A DNA stretch of 64,000 nucleotides from Azolla caroliniana (GCA_043228905.1 JBHGNT010000017.1:18414001-18478000); one strand, 5' to 3'; counted from the stretch's first letter, positions 52,121-63,206 are shown. Notes: a model not told the origin generated them from the letters alone. Numbers and translations are program-made.

Positions 52121-55100
52121 CTAATCTTCCTCTCTCCTCCTCAAGTTCGGCGTGTCGAGGTGACGCAACCCAAGCGCACCCGAGAAATGCCGCAACTTGT
52201 CGAGACCAAGAGGCTTTGTGAAGATGTCGGTAATTTGCCGATCAGTCGAAACATTCACTAGTTCGACTTCACTTGAAAGGACCCGCTCGCGGACAAAATG
52301 GTATTGCACCTCAATGTGCTTGTTCTGGGCATGAAAAATGGGGTTCTTCGCAAGATGGATACTGCTAAGGTTGTCTCAATAGATCATCGTCGGATCAGAC
52401 ACCTCGACATGCAGATCCCGTAATAGCCATTTTAGCCAAATGACTTCACATGTAGCGATAGTCGCCCCTCGATATTTGGCCTCCGTGCTTGACAGTGCTA
52501 CTGTCAGCTGCTTTTTGCTGCTCCACGCGATCGCCGCACTTCCTAATGAGAATGTGTATCTAGACATGGATCGACGATCGTGGGCATTTCCGGCCAAATC
52601 GGTATCCGTGTAGCCGGCTAACTGTTCGGCTATGCCTGCCTGATAAAATAACGCCATGTCTTTCGTGCCGCTAACATAATGCAGTATCCTTTGCGCACAC
52701 TCAAAGTGTTCGGCTGTAGGTTGCGACATGAATTGACTGATTAAGCCGACCGGGTAGCTAAGATCCGGCTGAGTAATCGTCAAATAGATAAGGCTCCCGA
52801 CAATCTGTCGGAACCGTGTTGGGTCGCACGCCTTGCCCGAATCTGGGCGAAGCTTCACGTTTCTATCCAGAGGGGTCGAGATAGGCTTACAATTTGCCAT
52901 CCCGAACTTGAAGTGCATATTCAGCACGTAATGACGTTGGCTGATCAATATGCCTTCGGGGGTACGGATCACTTCGATCCCGAGGAAGTAATGAAGTCCG
53001 AGATCCTTCATTTCAAATGGTGCCGCAAGCTGAGACTTCACGTGGCGGATTTCGTCAAGGTCGGCACCGGCGATGACTAAATCATCAATGTACAAGAGTA
53101 GGTTGACCGGTCCATATTGTCCTTGCCGAACAAATAGAGAAGAGTCTGATTTTGACGACACAAACCCCATCCTACGCTAGTGTTGCGTAATCTTTGTGTT
53201 CCAAGTTCGCGGAGCTTGCTTTAGTCCATACAAGGATTTCTTCAATCGGCAAACTACCGAGGCATTTTGTTCAGATAGAAATCCGGGGGGTTGTACCATG
53301 TACACTTGTTCCTCAAGATCACCTTGCAGGAACGCGTTCTTTACATCCATTTCATGTAAGTGCCACCCCTTTACTGCTGCTACCATGAGCAAAACACAAA
53401 CGGTCGCCATCTTCGCGACAGGCGCGAAGGTCTCGTCATAGTCCACCCCGTGCTTCTGTGCATAGCCTTTTGCTACTAAACGGGCCTTGTAGCGGTTGAT
53501 TGAGCCGTCCGTGTTGTGTTTCACTTTATACACCCACCGGCAGCAGATCGGCTTCACACCCTTCGATGCATCAACCAGGTCCCATGTCTCATTTTGCGTT
53601 AAGGCATGCATCTCTTCCTCCATTGCAGCACGCCAATTTGCGTCCTTCGTCGCTTCTGCGTAGCTCTCCGACTCACGCACTTCCGCTACACACGTCATGT
53701 ACACATAGGGATGCGCCATGTACTCTTTGTATCCAAACCGCACAACAGGGTTCTTCTGGCGGGTAGATCGGCGTTGTTGCTCATTAGCCAAAGTTGAGGT
53801 TTTCTTGGCCGATGCGGACTTCGCTCTCGATGACCCGTCATCACTTCCCTCAAAGTTGGACTCGCATAGATCCGACTCGTTCCTATCCGTGCTGTAATCC
53901 GACACCTTCTTCTTCCCTTTTTCTTTGCGCGTAAGCCGTCTCCTCGGCTTCCTGCACGGGGAATGCACGACCGAGTCTCCACTACTCTCCGTCTCATCAT
54001 CTGGTTGGCCATCTTGGCCCAACCCCTCATTCGGCCCGCATAGCCGAAATGAGATCGGGCTCTCTCTCAAAGCTCCGATGTCTTCATCGTGCGGAGGCAT
54101 TTCAGCTTCGTTGATTTCTTCTTCAGAAATCGGATTGGAGGTGAGGTCCGGAGTCGGGGGCAAGTACCAAGACGCGGACTCGTCAAACACAACGTTGCAG
54201 CTCACGCACACTTGTTTGGTGCGTGGGTTATAACACTTATAACCCTTTTGCTCGTCCGAATAGCCGACCAAGATACACTACTCGGCTTTCGCGTCCAGCT
54301 TCCTCCGTTTCTCCTTCGGCACATGCACATATGCAATGCTACCAAAAACTCTCAAGTCTCGTAGATTTGGCTTCCTTCCGAAATATTGCTCATGCGCCAA
54401 CACTTTGTCTCTGATCCGATTCTGGATGTATACCGCGGTTCGTACCGCCTCGGCCCAATAGAACTTGGGCAAGCTCTTCTCCTCCAGCATTGCCCGTGCC
54501 GCTTCCACAACCGACTGATTTTTCCTTTCGGCCACGCCGTTTTTTCTCCGGCGTATATCTGCAACTAAATTTGTGCCGAATTCCCATATGTTGCAGATAC
54601 CCGTTGAATTGACCAGAAAAATACTCTTTTCCACCATCCATCCGTAGGCACTTGATCTTTCTTCCTCTTTCCCTTTCAACGAAATTGTTGAGGTCCCGGA
54701 TACAGTCGAAGACTTCACTCTTCTTCTCAATGAGGTAGATCCACCTGTGCCGCACAAAGTCGTCGATGAAGGAGACAAAATATCGACTCCCGCCAAGACA
54801 AACGTTCTGTGCCGGCCCCCATACATAGGAATGTATCAAGTCGAGCTTGTTCCGGATCCGGTTACGCTCATTAGGGAAAGGAAGTCGGTGTTGCTTCCCT
54901 AGCTGGCAAGCTTCACAAATTTGCGCCTTCCCTCCACAAAATTTGGGCAATCCGAACACCACATGTTTCGATTGCAGGTCCTCAAGCCGTTGATAGTTGA
55001 CGTGGCCTATCCACTTGTGCCATAAGTCGATATCCGACTCGACTTTTTGTCCTTTCGTGAACATTGTGGTGCCACCATCACTAGAATCGAGGATAAACAT

Positions 55101-56450
55101 CATCCCGTCTCTACGCCCTTGCGCAATAACTCAGCCTTCTTCCTCGATGAAGCACCCGAGATGCGTGAACCGGACTTGCATCGCCTAGTCGACGATCTGG
55201 CCGACCGACACCAGATTCTTCGTGATTGTGGGAACGTGTAACACGTTCATGAGTTTCCCTTTCTGCCCGACATGGCTCAGGGGAACTTCACCAACATTCG
55301 CGATCGGATGCGGAGTGTCGTCTCCGGTTGCGACTACTCCTAGTTGCATTGGTTTTTCCAGGAACGAGAACCACTCCTTGTGGCATGTCATGTGGTTTGA
55401 CGCGCCGGAGTCGACGTACCACACCTCGTCCGACTTCAGGGTGATCTTCTTCATCGAATTTGCTTCGTGTCTCCTCACGAGGGCTGATCCTTTTCCGGAT
55501 CCTTCGGCGTAGTGCGATCGCTGCCGATTTCCTTTGTCGGTCTGTCCGGAACCTGATCCGGGCCCGGTTCTCTCCGAATCAGTGCGCTTTTTCCAGCACT
55601 CTCTCCCCCTGTGGCCTTTCTTGCCACAATACCAGCATTCCGTGGCAGATTTCCCTTGCCAGTCCTCATCACCTCGACTCCCCCTGTTTCCGAAGGCTCC
55701 AGAATTGTTGTCGGCATCACTTTGGTGCCTTCTTCCTTGATCCCGTCAACCGCCTCCATTGCGCACCGACTCGCCTCGTCCGCCACGACCACGGGGCCTA
55801 TCTCCCTCCGTGTACAACATCTTGTTGTCGGCATGCGTGCTAGTCAACGCACCCACGTGGTTCTCCTCTACAAGAAGCATCGATTGTAGGTCGAAAAATG
55901 ACGGCGTATTCTCCCGTGTACACACAGCAGTTCGGAATGCTCCGAACTTCGACGCCAATCCCGTGAGACAGATTTGCACCATCTTGCCTTCCTCGACGTT
56001 CACATCGATAGAGGCTAAGGAGTCGCATATCTCTTTGATCTTCAAGGTGTAATCAACCATCGACAAGTCGCGTTGTCGTAAGTTGCTCAGCTCCTATCGG
56101 ATTTGAAGCTTCTTGGTTGTGGTTCTTGGGGCAAAGAACTTTTTCAGATTTCCCCAAGCATCCTTTGGCATTTTCACATCCCGAATATAGCTCAAATGTT
56201 GTTCGCCCACACAAGATGCGAAGTGGTACAGTACCCTGCTCGCCGACTGTTCCCACGCTGGGAAATCTTTGTGTGTCGATTCGAGTGTTGTGTCATTTGC
56301 TCCGTCGACATAGCTCTAGTAACCATGCCCGAGCAGGTACTGGTGCATCTTGTAGGACCAAGATCCGTAGTTGTTTCTATCAAGCTTCTCCGTCGGAAGC
56401 AAGCTAGCCATGCCTCTATCCATCGGTTTTACCTGTTCTTCTTGGTTGGT
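52121..56450 (-). pseudogene. C2 Copia polyprotein, multiply broken
   Basis: From about 56450 leftward: Gag (LLPTEKLDRNNYGSW), a second gag frame from 56066 (DYTLKIKEICDSL, GLASKFGAFRTAV), knuckle CWYCGKKGHRGREC near 55600, and protease WYVDSGASNHMTCH. GAG-pre-integrase (HKWIGHVNYQRLEDLQ, CEACQLGK), integrase (FIDDFVRHRWIYL), RT ([38 protein letters not shown]) and RNase H (STEAKYRGATIAT, ending LRHLDTPNLRR) follow. At least five stops or frame changes, for example at 54272 and 53174. Confidence 0.9.
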
Positions 56451-56509
56451 TTTCCTTTCAAGCTATGTCGTCGGTTGCAAAGGTTCTCAACCCTTGCGCT
56501 CTGATACCA

Positions 56510-56592
56510 TGTAAAGAATAGCATGCGGAAGCAATAGAAAACCGAACACAGAAAATACGCAGGTTTAATGGAGAGCTTGAATATACACAATA

Positions 56593-56629
<37 letters not shown>

Positions 56630-56936
56630 ACACAGAAACTCAATTCAAAATAATACTCAATCTCTTCTATACATACTTCGTGCTCAGTGAGCACCTTATA
56701 TACAAGCCCTGACTATCGAGCTGACACAAGTACTGACAGTACTTGAATGCTCATAAATGGGCCTACTATAGTAACTCCCAAAATTATTCCTTACGAGGAA
56801 TACCATACTAATGGCCTTCCGGTTTACGCATTTACGCACCGATACGGCCACGTTATGCGTACCATTTTACGCACCCAATCTATGCACTGGGTTACACATC
56901 GTATTACGCACTCAATGTTGAGCTTGTCACTCAACA
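56510..56936 (-). repeat. C2 5' LTR
   Basis: 427 bp partner of 51189-51597, with a longer GA microsatellite (about 56598-56628) and several substitutions. Confidence 0.9.
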
Positions 56937-56941
56937 TTTGG

Positions 56942-57640
56942 TGGTGTGGGAGATGTCACATTTTAGCTCAAAGTATAGGAAGCTATGGTCTGCACCCATG
57001 GGGCATGGGGCCACTCGGAAGGAGTTAACCATGTGGGTGGCTTCAGGGCGTCCTATTAGGTAATCAACTGTGCTTTCCCTTTCTCCATGTGGGAAACATG
57101 TGAGCTCTTCTGAGCCCGGCCACTTGGCTAAGCCATTATATATGATCATCTGTTGTTGGCTTCCAAGTTTAAGCAGAGGATGGCCAAAGATTGTGGCGTC
57201 CGCACCTTGATCTTTTGATGTACGTGTTATGCATTAAAATCCCCTGCAAGGAAGACTTCCCCTTGAGAAGAATATCGGATTATGTCATCCAATAAAGGTT
57301 CGTATGGTGAAGGCCCATGTGGCGTTCCTTCATCAACTATACTCACCTCTCCAACCGTATTATATCAGGATCCTTTCGGGGGGGAGTAACAAACGGCGAT
57401 AAATATCACCTAATCCTTGCTAGTGAGGATTTTCACCCACATAAAACGGGCTTCTGGGTCTTTCTTTAGTATTTCTATCCTATTATGTATCTCTCTCCGA
57501 AATAATATCGCAACCCCTCCAGACCCTCTAGTAGTGTGTCGACGTGATGTTTGTCTAAAGATAGATTCCCAACGAAAACCGTCAACTCGTGGTAGTCCTC
57601 AATTTGGACTCTAATGTGTTTCTACAAAAAAAAAGTATAT
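56942..57640 (-). pseudogene. LINE B APE-type endonuclease
   Basis: Fragments in changing frames show LTLWNCNGA-like start (57640 region), EVFLAGDFNA near 57255 (the GDFN catalytic motif), STVDYLIGR and GADHSFLYFELK (SDH-type motif). They are in the order of apurinic-type endonucleases that nick target DNA for non-LTR retrotransposition. Numerous stops; dead. Confidence 0.78.
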
Positions 57641-58541
57641 TAGATACCGTCAAAATGTCCTCTAGACAACCAAGGTGTGTCCAAAGTGCACCGTTACAAT
57701 CCCATAAGGTCATCCTAAGTTTATTGTCTGTCACATGGGCCACACGCCATCAATTGGCAGCACGATCATTAATTATCACACGTCCGTCTTGGTAAAAAGC
57801 ACGGTGCCCCTCTTTACAAGCTTGTATGACTAGTGGCATACAAGTTTTACGATGCTCAATTTGCATCTTGGTCAAGTCTTCAATTAGGTAGATAGGGTCC
57901 CCGCCCAATCCTCGAAGAATTGGTCTCTTTTTAAAAAAGGTGATCCTAGGTTCTGAGTCCTTAAACTGAAGGACTAAAGCTCTTTTCCTAGTGGTGTCAT
58001 GTCCTACTCTCCAAGTTTTAGTGATTGGTAGGGCTTCCTACCCCAACATCTTCCCTAATGTTTGTGCATTTTTGTCGGGAGATGCCCCTTCCTTGAACCC
58101 AGTAACTCTTACGTTTAAGTGTCGAGCTTGACGCATTTTTTCCTCCTCAAGGGTGGTGTTTACAATATTTTCATCCTTTAGTTCCTTTTTAATATTACGT
58201 TTTACTACATCAACCCACCTAGTTTTTGCTAATTCCATATCGCTTTTAACCTCTTCCTTAACCTTTTTTATCTCATCCTTAATATCCTCTAGGGAAAATA
58301 TTTCACCATCTTCCCTAGATGTCTCAAGGTCCTTAACTTGTTTTTGAAGGTTCACGTTGTCTTCCTTAAGTTTCGCTATTTCAGTAATAAGTAGTTCTTT
58401 CTCTTCCTTATCTTTTTGTTTTTGAGCTTCAATCTCTTTTGCCCATTTTTCCATTTTAACTAACCGGTTAAGGACATCTAAAATTTCTTCCTTACTTATA
58501 ATTTTGTCGTGTGTTTCCTTATGGTTTCGTCGAGAAGTCAT
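57640..58541 (-). pseudogene. LINE B ORF1 (coiled coil plus nucleic-acid-binding domain)
   Basis: From ATG 58541 a Lys/Glu-rich coiled coil (about residues 20-110, KEEILDVLNRLVKMEKWAKE) leads to LNVRVTGFKEGASPDKNAQT. An apparent stop at about 58038 follows. Past it come FKKRPILRGLGGDPIYLIED, LTKMQIEHRKTCMPLVIQA and GRVIINDR, an RRM/CTD layout like L1-type ORF1 proteins. Most flowering-plant L1 elements have a zinc-knuckle ORF1 instead, so this is an unusual type. Confidence 0.7.
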
Positions 58542-58851
58542 GTTGTAATTCAAAAGATAAAAGAAAGAAAAAGTCAAAAAGGACAGAAAAACTTAACCAA
58601 GCATCAATGTCTTCCGCGCTAGGTACAAGTGTAGAAGCACATTTGTACTCTCTCGTTTACGCAACCGACGACGTCGTGAGAGGTGTAGGTGACAGCGACG
58701 GTCGACAATGGAAACTGTGCCACAAACCAAACAACGGCGAAGGACAACAGCAACAAATGACGACAACAACAACGTTAGACTGCGACGGCAGCAACGACAG
58801 ACGACCGACGGGGGTTGCAGTGACAGACGATGACGACAAACAAACAACGGC
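58542..58851 (-). other. LINE B 5' leader
   Basis: Richer in CGAC/ACAA words than the rest of the LINE. By position it should hold the internal promoter. No coding domain; the 121-residue plus-strand frame is composition-driven. Confidence 0.5.
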
Positions 58852-58868
58852 AAAAAGAGGGAGGATAA
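58852..58868 (+). other. X polypurine tract
   Basis: AAAAAGAGGGAGGATAA immediately before the 3' LTR TGTCATAG; the plus-strand primer site of X. Confidence 0.75.
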
Positions 58869-59351
58869 TGTCATAGACAAGGTATCACATGGAATGGTGG
58901 GGGTTGAACCCATGACCTTCTGGTCTTATTGGGCAACCTTGCCAATTGAGCTACATCCATCTATACATTATTGTATTGTATAAGATTCAACTTATTTCAT
59001 CATAGATTGATCACTAGAACTTTCAAGAACATTCTAGAGAATGCATCTTCATGCGCTCTCTAGAAGTTTCCATGCACTCTCTAGAAGTCTTCTAGCTTTC
59101 ATGCATACCTCCACATTCTTGTATAAATACCTTAATTACAATCAAGGTGAACAACACCAATTACGAAAGCATATACAGTTCTTGTTTATTTTTCTATTCT
59201 CTCTCTCTCTCTTGTGTGTTCTCTTGTCTAAGTTCTCTCTCCCGCTATCTCTTAATATTGAGCCTCGTCTACCTGTCCTTGACAATCTTGTGGTCTTGCT
59301 TATGCTCTCGATCTCTCTTAGTACTTAGCCTCATTCCACCCATTTATGACA
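58869..59351 (+). repeat. X 3' LTR
   Basis: 483 bp, intact, TGTCATAGAC to TTATGACA, followed by TSD GTGAC. It is the reference that shows where S1 interrupts the 5' LTR. Confidence 0.88.
58888..58962 (-). repeat. tRNA-like module in X 3' LTR
   Basis: Minus strand: A box TAGCTCAATTGG (58953-58942), B box GGTTCAACCCCC (58911-58899). The T arm ATGGG/CCCA pairs well. The best preserved of the tRNA-like modules. Antisense to the LTR. Confidence 0.65.
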
Positions 59352-59356
59352 GTGAC

Positions 59357-59431
59357 TCTTCATATCATGAGTCATAACCGTGACCCTAAACCCCCCACCC
59401 AATAACACATCACTATTCCGTCGGATCCCAC
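59357..59431 (-). other. Probable remainder of the C3 LTR
   Basis: By nesting logic, the C3 LTR interrupted at 34600 should continue here after the X TSD. The outer end is not identifiable. Confidence 0.35.
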
Positions 59432-59880
59432 TCTAACTCCAATAAGGGCTTACTATCACAAACCCAAATATCCCAGAAAGGGTTTACTTTTTCAGGATGG
59501 GGATCAATAATACATACCTTCCCTGTTTTTGCAACCACCCTAATAGGCTTCCACTCCACTAAATTGAGAAGGTCATCCTCCATAGAGACCCATCACAATT
59601 TTCCCTCCAAAACTATTAAATATGCTAAGAAGGATTCATTAGATGTATAAGCTCTTGCTCCAATCAAGACATTAAAAGAAGAGAATGCCCCATACCATAC
59701 ATGGTTTGAATTAAAAGAAGAAGGTAAAATCCTATTACAAGCATTACTTATCCCTTGGAACATTAACGTACCACCTCTTATTGATTTCAAAATATGTTCC
59801 TTAACATCCCTAGAGGATTGATTAAAGTTTAACCAAGTAACAACATTAACCGCAAATGCCTCATCAACCGCCACCCGATT
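59432..59880 (-). pseudogene. Unidentified coding relic
   Basis: The minus strand reads VDEAFAVNVVTWLNFNQSS, VKEHILKSIRGGTLMFQGIS, CNRILPSSFNSNHVWYGAFS, and FNVLIGARAYTSNESFLAYL. One TGA at about 59591 follows, then VSMEDDLLNLVEWKPIRVVA and VCIIDPHPEKVNPFWDIWVC. Its composition is that of a real protein and the frame survives apart from one stop. I do not recognise the family. It is cut at its 5' side by the C4 insertion at 59881. Confidence 0.5.
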
Positions 59881-60161
59881 TGTTAGGATCGTGACCAGCC
59901 ACAACCGGATATACTCACGAATACATGTTCGGATGCAAAGAACAAGAAAGCTAGTACACAGACAAAAAACGAGATATTGAGACACAGTGTTTAACGTGGA
60001 AAACCCAAATCAGGAAAAACCACATGAAGTCCTCGAACTCCGAACTAGATCACTATGATAAAGAGGAGTACAATAAGATACTCAGAGGCAACGACCTCGA
60101 GATCTTCTTCGTCTGACAAACGGCTACTAAGTTACTACTCTCACATTCTCTCTCTCTTACT

Positions 60162-61112
60162 CATAGTATAGAGGCAACTACCTTCAGTGTAACTTTTCAA
60201 CCATAATGATCAACCACTACTACCTTAAAGTTTGCCCTAGTTGTTTATATACTAAAACAACTTTCTAGCTATTTACATACATAGCCCACAAGGGCACATT
60301 CAGACTATTTACAATTATAGCCTCTCAAATCAGTCATGAAATCAATTCTCGATTTCCATTTCCAATTTCCAATTTCGGTTTCGGCCTCAGCTGAGCTTGC
60401 TCATCGATTCAACTCATCCCATTCGGAGGGACCTGGTTTTCCCAACAAACTCCCCCTTCACTCCGACGTGGGGTACTTCATAGTATAGAGGCAACTACCT
60501 TTAGTGTAACTTTTCAACCATAATGATCAACCACTACTACCTTAAAGTTTGCCCTAGTTGTTTATATACTAAAACAACTTTCTAGCTATTTACATACATA
60601 GCCCACAAGGGCACATTCAGACTATTTACAATTATAGCCTCTCAAATCAGTCATGAAATCAATTCTCGATTTCCATTTCCAATTTCCAATTTCGGTTTCG
60701 GCCTCAGCTGAGCTTGCTCATCGATTCAACTCATCCCATTCGGAGGGACCTGGTTTTCCCAACAAACTCCCCCTTCACTCCGGCGTGGGGTACTTCATAG
60801 TATAGAGGCAACTACCTTCAGTGTAACTTTTCAACCATAATGATCAACCACTATTACCTTAAAGTTTGCCCTAGTTGTTTATATACTAAAACAACTTTCT
60901 AGCTATTTACATACATACCCCACAAGGGGACATTCAGACTATTTACAATTATAGCCTCTTGAATCAGTCATGAAATCAATTCTCGATTTCCACTTCCAAT
61001 TTCCAATTTCGGTTTCGGCCTCAGCTGAGCTTGCTCATCGATTCAACTCATCCCATTCAGAGGGACCTGGTTTTCCCAACAAACTGCCCCTTCACTCCGG
61101 CGTGGGGTACTT
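60162..61112. repeat. Triple 317 bp tandem repeat at the C4 3' LTR
   Basis: Units 60162-60478, 60479-60795 and 60796-61112 are almost identical. Each contains the 5'-most about 286 bp of the LTR (minus-strand sense), the polypurine tract (GTGAAGGGGGAGTT) and about 20 bp of adjacent pol end. Confidence 0.95.
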
Positions 61113-61771
61113 CACCAATTCGACTCTCTGTCGGCACTCGTTCAGATTCTCTGCTGACAGCGCAGTCATCAGCATGTCCGATCCATTTTCAGCCATTTGG
61201 ATCTTCATCAAAGCAAACTCCTTTTCCTCTACTCGCTCTCGGAGCCAATGATATCTCCTCTGGATGTGCTTGGTCCTCAAGTGGTAGGTAGCATTTTTCG
61301 CAAAGTGGGTGGCACTTTAGTTATCACAATGGAGTCAGAATTCCTCTTGTTGAATTCCCAATGCTCGGCAATATTCTTCGAACGGTCTGCGGTACTCTTT
61401 GCCATTGGCCGCTCAGACTGCCTTCAACATTCGACTGCTTTCCCTCTCGGCCCTCACTTGGAACTCTTTCAAGACTGATAATACTTGATCCTTTGTCTTC
61501 AACACGGAAGCCCACAACTTCCGGCTACAGTCTTCTATGAAGGTCACGAAATATTGTGACCCAGCATGAGACTTCGTGTCCACGTAGCATACGTCCGTAT
61601 GCACAAGTTCCAACGGCATTTTATTCCTCATCGGGGGCCTCAATCAGAACGAGGTTCGATTTTGTTTGTCGACTAGGCAATCAACACACTTATCCAGATG
61701 CACTTTCTTTACCTCCGGTAGGAGTTCCTTTTCGGCTAGCATCTGCATTCCCTTCTGGCTCATGTAGCATA
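61113..61771 (-). pseudogene. C4 integrase fused by deletion to the RNase H end
   Basis: Reading leftward: pre-integrase tail (MSQKGMQMLAEKELLPEVKK, CVDC), integrase (LVHTDVCYVDTKSHAGSQYF, EDCSRKLWASVLKTKDQVLS, then EYCRALGIQQEEF). Directly after it comes the RNase H end (LHCDN, SATHFAKNATYHLRTKHIQR, ENLNECRQRVELV). RT and most of RNase H are absent, so a deletion of well over 1 kb joined them near 61335. Several stops as well. Confidence 0.8.
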
Positions 61772-61775
61772 GCGG

Positions 61776-62673
61776 TATCGTGAAGATCTGTCACTACGTG
61801 GGGATCATGAGGCGGAACCATCGGGGTCCTAGACCGGAAGGATTCGAAGTTTGCACTAACTTTAGCGAGAAAGTATTTAAGATAGGTTGAGAGAGATTGA
61901 TATGATAAAAGAGAGGTATTGAGATAAAGATTGAACTTTTAACTTTTAGACTTAAGAGAGAAGATTCAACAACAATAGGATTACAAGTTTCTTATTTTTC
62001 CCAATTTTTTCATTACTTTTCATTTGCTTGATTCCTCCACTCTTTTATAGATGCCCCCATGCATATGGTGCATGTAAGGGTGCAAGACATGCACGTAATG
62101 CATGAAATGCATGCTTGCCATGTCATCATCTAAGCTTTCATGTATGAGAATTTACATGTAAATGTATAATGATAAAAATATAGCTTCTAAGGAAATGACT
62201 TGGCTCGCCGTCTCCCTGGCTCACTTCATTGGCTCCATCCGGTCGTCGTCCGGTTCCAATCAGCCAAAACCCTTACAAGTAATTAGGCCACATCCATTCA
62301 TCCAATTAGTTTAGCTCAAGTCACCTTGAAAATTCTATGATCCACTCATAAACACAAAGTAAATCATTTTGGCCTTGCTTATATAATCTGGGATCCTTAT
62401 TTGTCCTGTCTATGTGGGATATCTCGTAGTTTTGTTTTCTTCTCTTCTTCTTCGCAAACTTCATACCCACATAACTTGTCACTTAGTTGTCTGTTTCTTA
62501 TGTGGTAAAGTGTATTCGAAAGCTCTTGAAGACCTCCATCTTTTTGTACCAAGATATTAAACTAGTATAAAATAGTATCTTCACTATTATTGTTTTATTT
62601 TTGTGTGAAGAACCACACTCGATTTTATACATTCCTCGCAATTTTCACACCGTTGTCGAAAATCTTCACAACA
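61776..62673 (-). mobile_element. W-family LTR, copy W3 (solo), inside C4
   Basis: The ends are TATCGTGAAGAT and ATCTTCACAACA (mutual inverted repeats; the first should be TG). Exact 4 bp flanks GCGG (61772-61775, 62674-62677). It splits the LWHKR/MSQKG pre-integrase motif of C4. Shares GGAACCATCGGGGTCC-type and ACACCGTTG words with Z. Confidence 0.78.
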
Positions 62674-63206
62674 GCGGCCTCTTATGCCATAACTCACGAG
62701 TTGTGTCGGTTGCCACGTTTACCTCATTTCAGCATAAATAAGCATTCATTATATACAGTGTGCTAGTTTTCCGGGCTCGAGCCACGATTAGGCCCCCTTG
62801 CGGAACTTCGGGACGTTGTTCTGGATGCTACTAGTGTAGCCTTTATCATCCAGCCGACTGGCTGATATCTAGTTCAGTCAAACTTCCAGAACATGCTGAA
62901 CATCTCTCAACACTAGTCTACACCCGATCGATGTCATCTGACACACATCTCCAATGTTGACGATTCGGCATGCTCCTTCATTCCCCATTCTTACAAGACC
63001 GTGGTCTCCGGCCTTGTATGATGAGAAGCACTTTCGATCGGGGGTTAGGTGAAACGACGCACCCGAATCGACCACCCATGTCGATTCTTCGCCGGCGAGA
63101 TTGACCTCAGTTTGTTCACTAATGAACAGAAACTCCTCTTCACTTGCGGCGATTGCTGAGGTGTTCTTTTTGTCCAGGTATTTTCTTCAGCTCTACATCA
63201 TCAGCT
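62674..63206 (-). pseudogene. C4 protease and pre-integrase region
   Basis: Minus strand shows TWVVDSGASFHLTPDRKCFS (protease, DSG), GACRIVNIGDVCQM and LVLRDVQHVLEV. An in-frame stop follows, then ELWHKR of the pre-integrase domain at the W3 junction. Confidence 0.8.

Larger units (their letters stand above)
51189..56936 (-). mobile_element. Copia element C2, decayed
   Basis: LTRs 51189-51597 (3') and 56510-56936 (5'). Flanks GTTGG (51184-51188) and TTTGG (56937-56941), a TSD with one change. PBS TGGTATCAGAGC directly adjoins the 5' LTR (56509-56498). CTTGAGGGGGGAG is the polypurine tract next to the 3' LTR. Inserted in LINE B between endonuclease and RT. Confidence 0.92.
42644..58853 (-). 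mobile_element. LINE B, near full length, split by two Copia elements
   Basis: About 4.9 kb after removal of C1 and C2. Minus-strand order: GC-rich 5' leader, ORF1 (coiled coil), APE-type endonuclease, RT, C-terminal zinc motif, 3' end GACGTTAATATATC plus TTTC repeats. Candidate TSD AAAGAGAG (42636-42643) and AAAGAGGG (58854-58861). It sits between the X stop codon and the X polypurine tract. Confidence 0.82.
34601..59351 (+). mobile_element. Chromovirus-like element X, hugely expanded by nested insertions
   Basis: The two outer LTRs share TGTCATAGAC starts and ATGACA ends. They are flanked by GCGAC (34596-34600) and GTGAC (59352-59356), one C/T difference. The 5' LTR is 34601-37255 with a solo LTR inside; the 3' LTR is 58869-59351. 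X itself supplies only gag (37357-37830), the integrase end with chromodomain (42173-42635) and the polypurine tract (58852-58868). The rest of the span is other elements. The joins at both LTR halves read seamlessly against the intact 3' LTR. Confidence 0.8.

Noticed and set aside
58511-58876. 121-codon plus-strand frame and its minus-strand counterparts.
   Set aside because: Composition-driven frames in the CGAC/ACAA-rich LINE leader.
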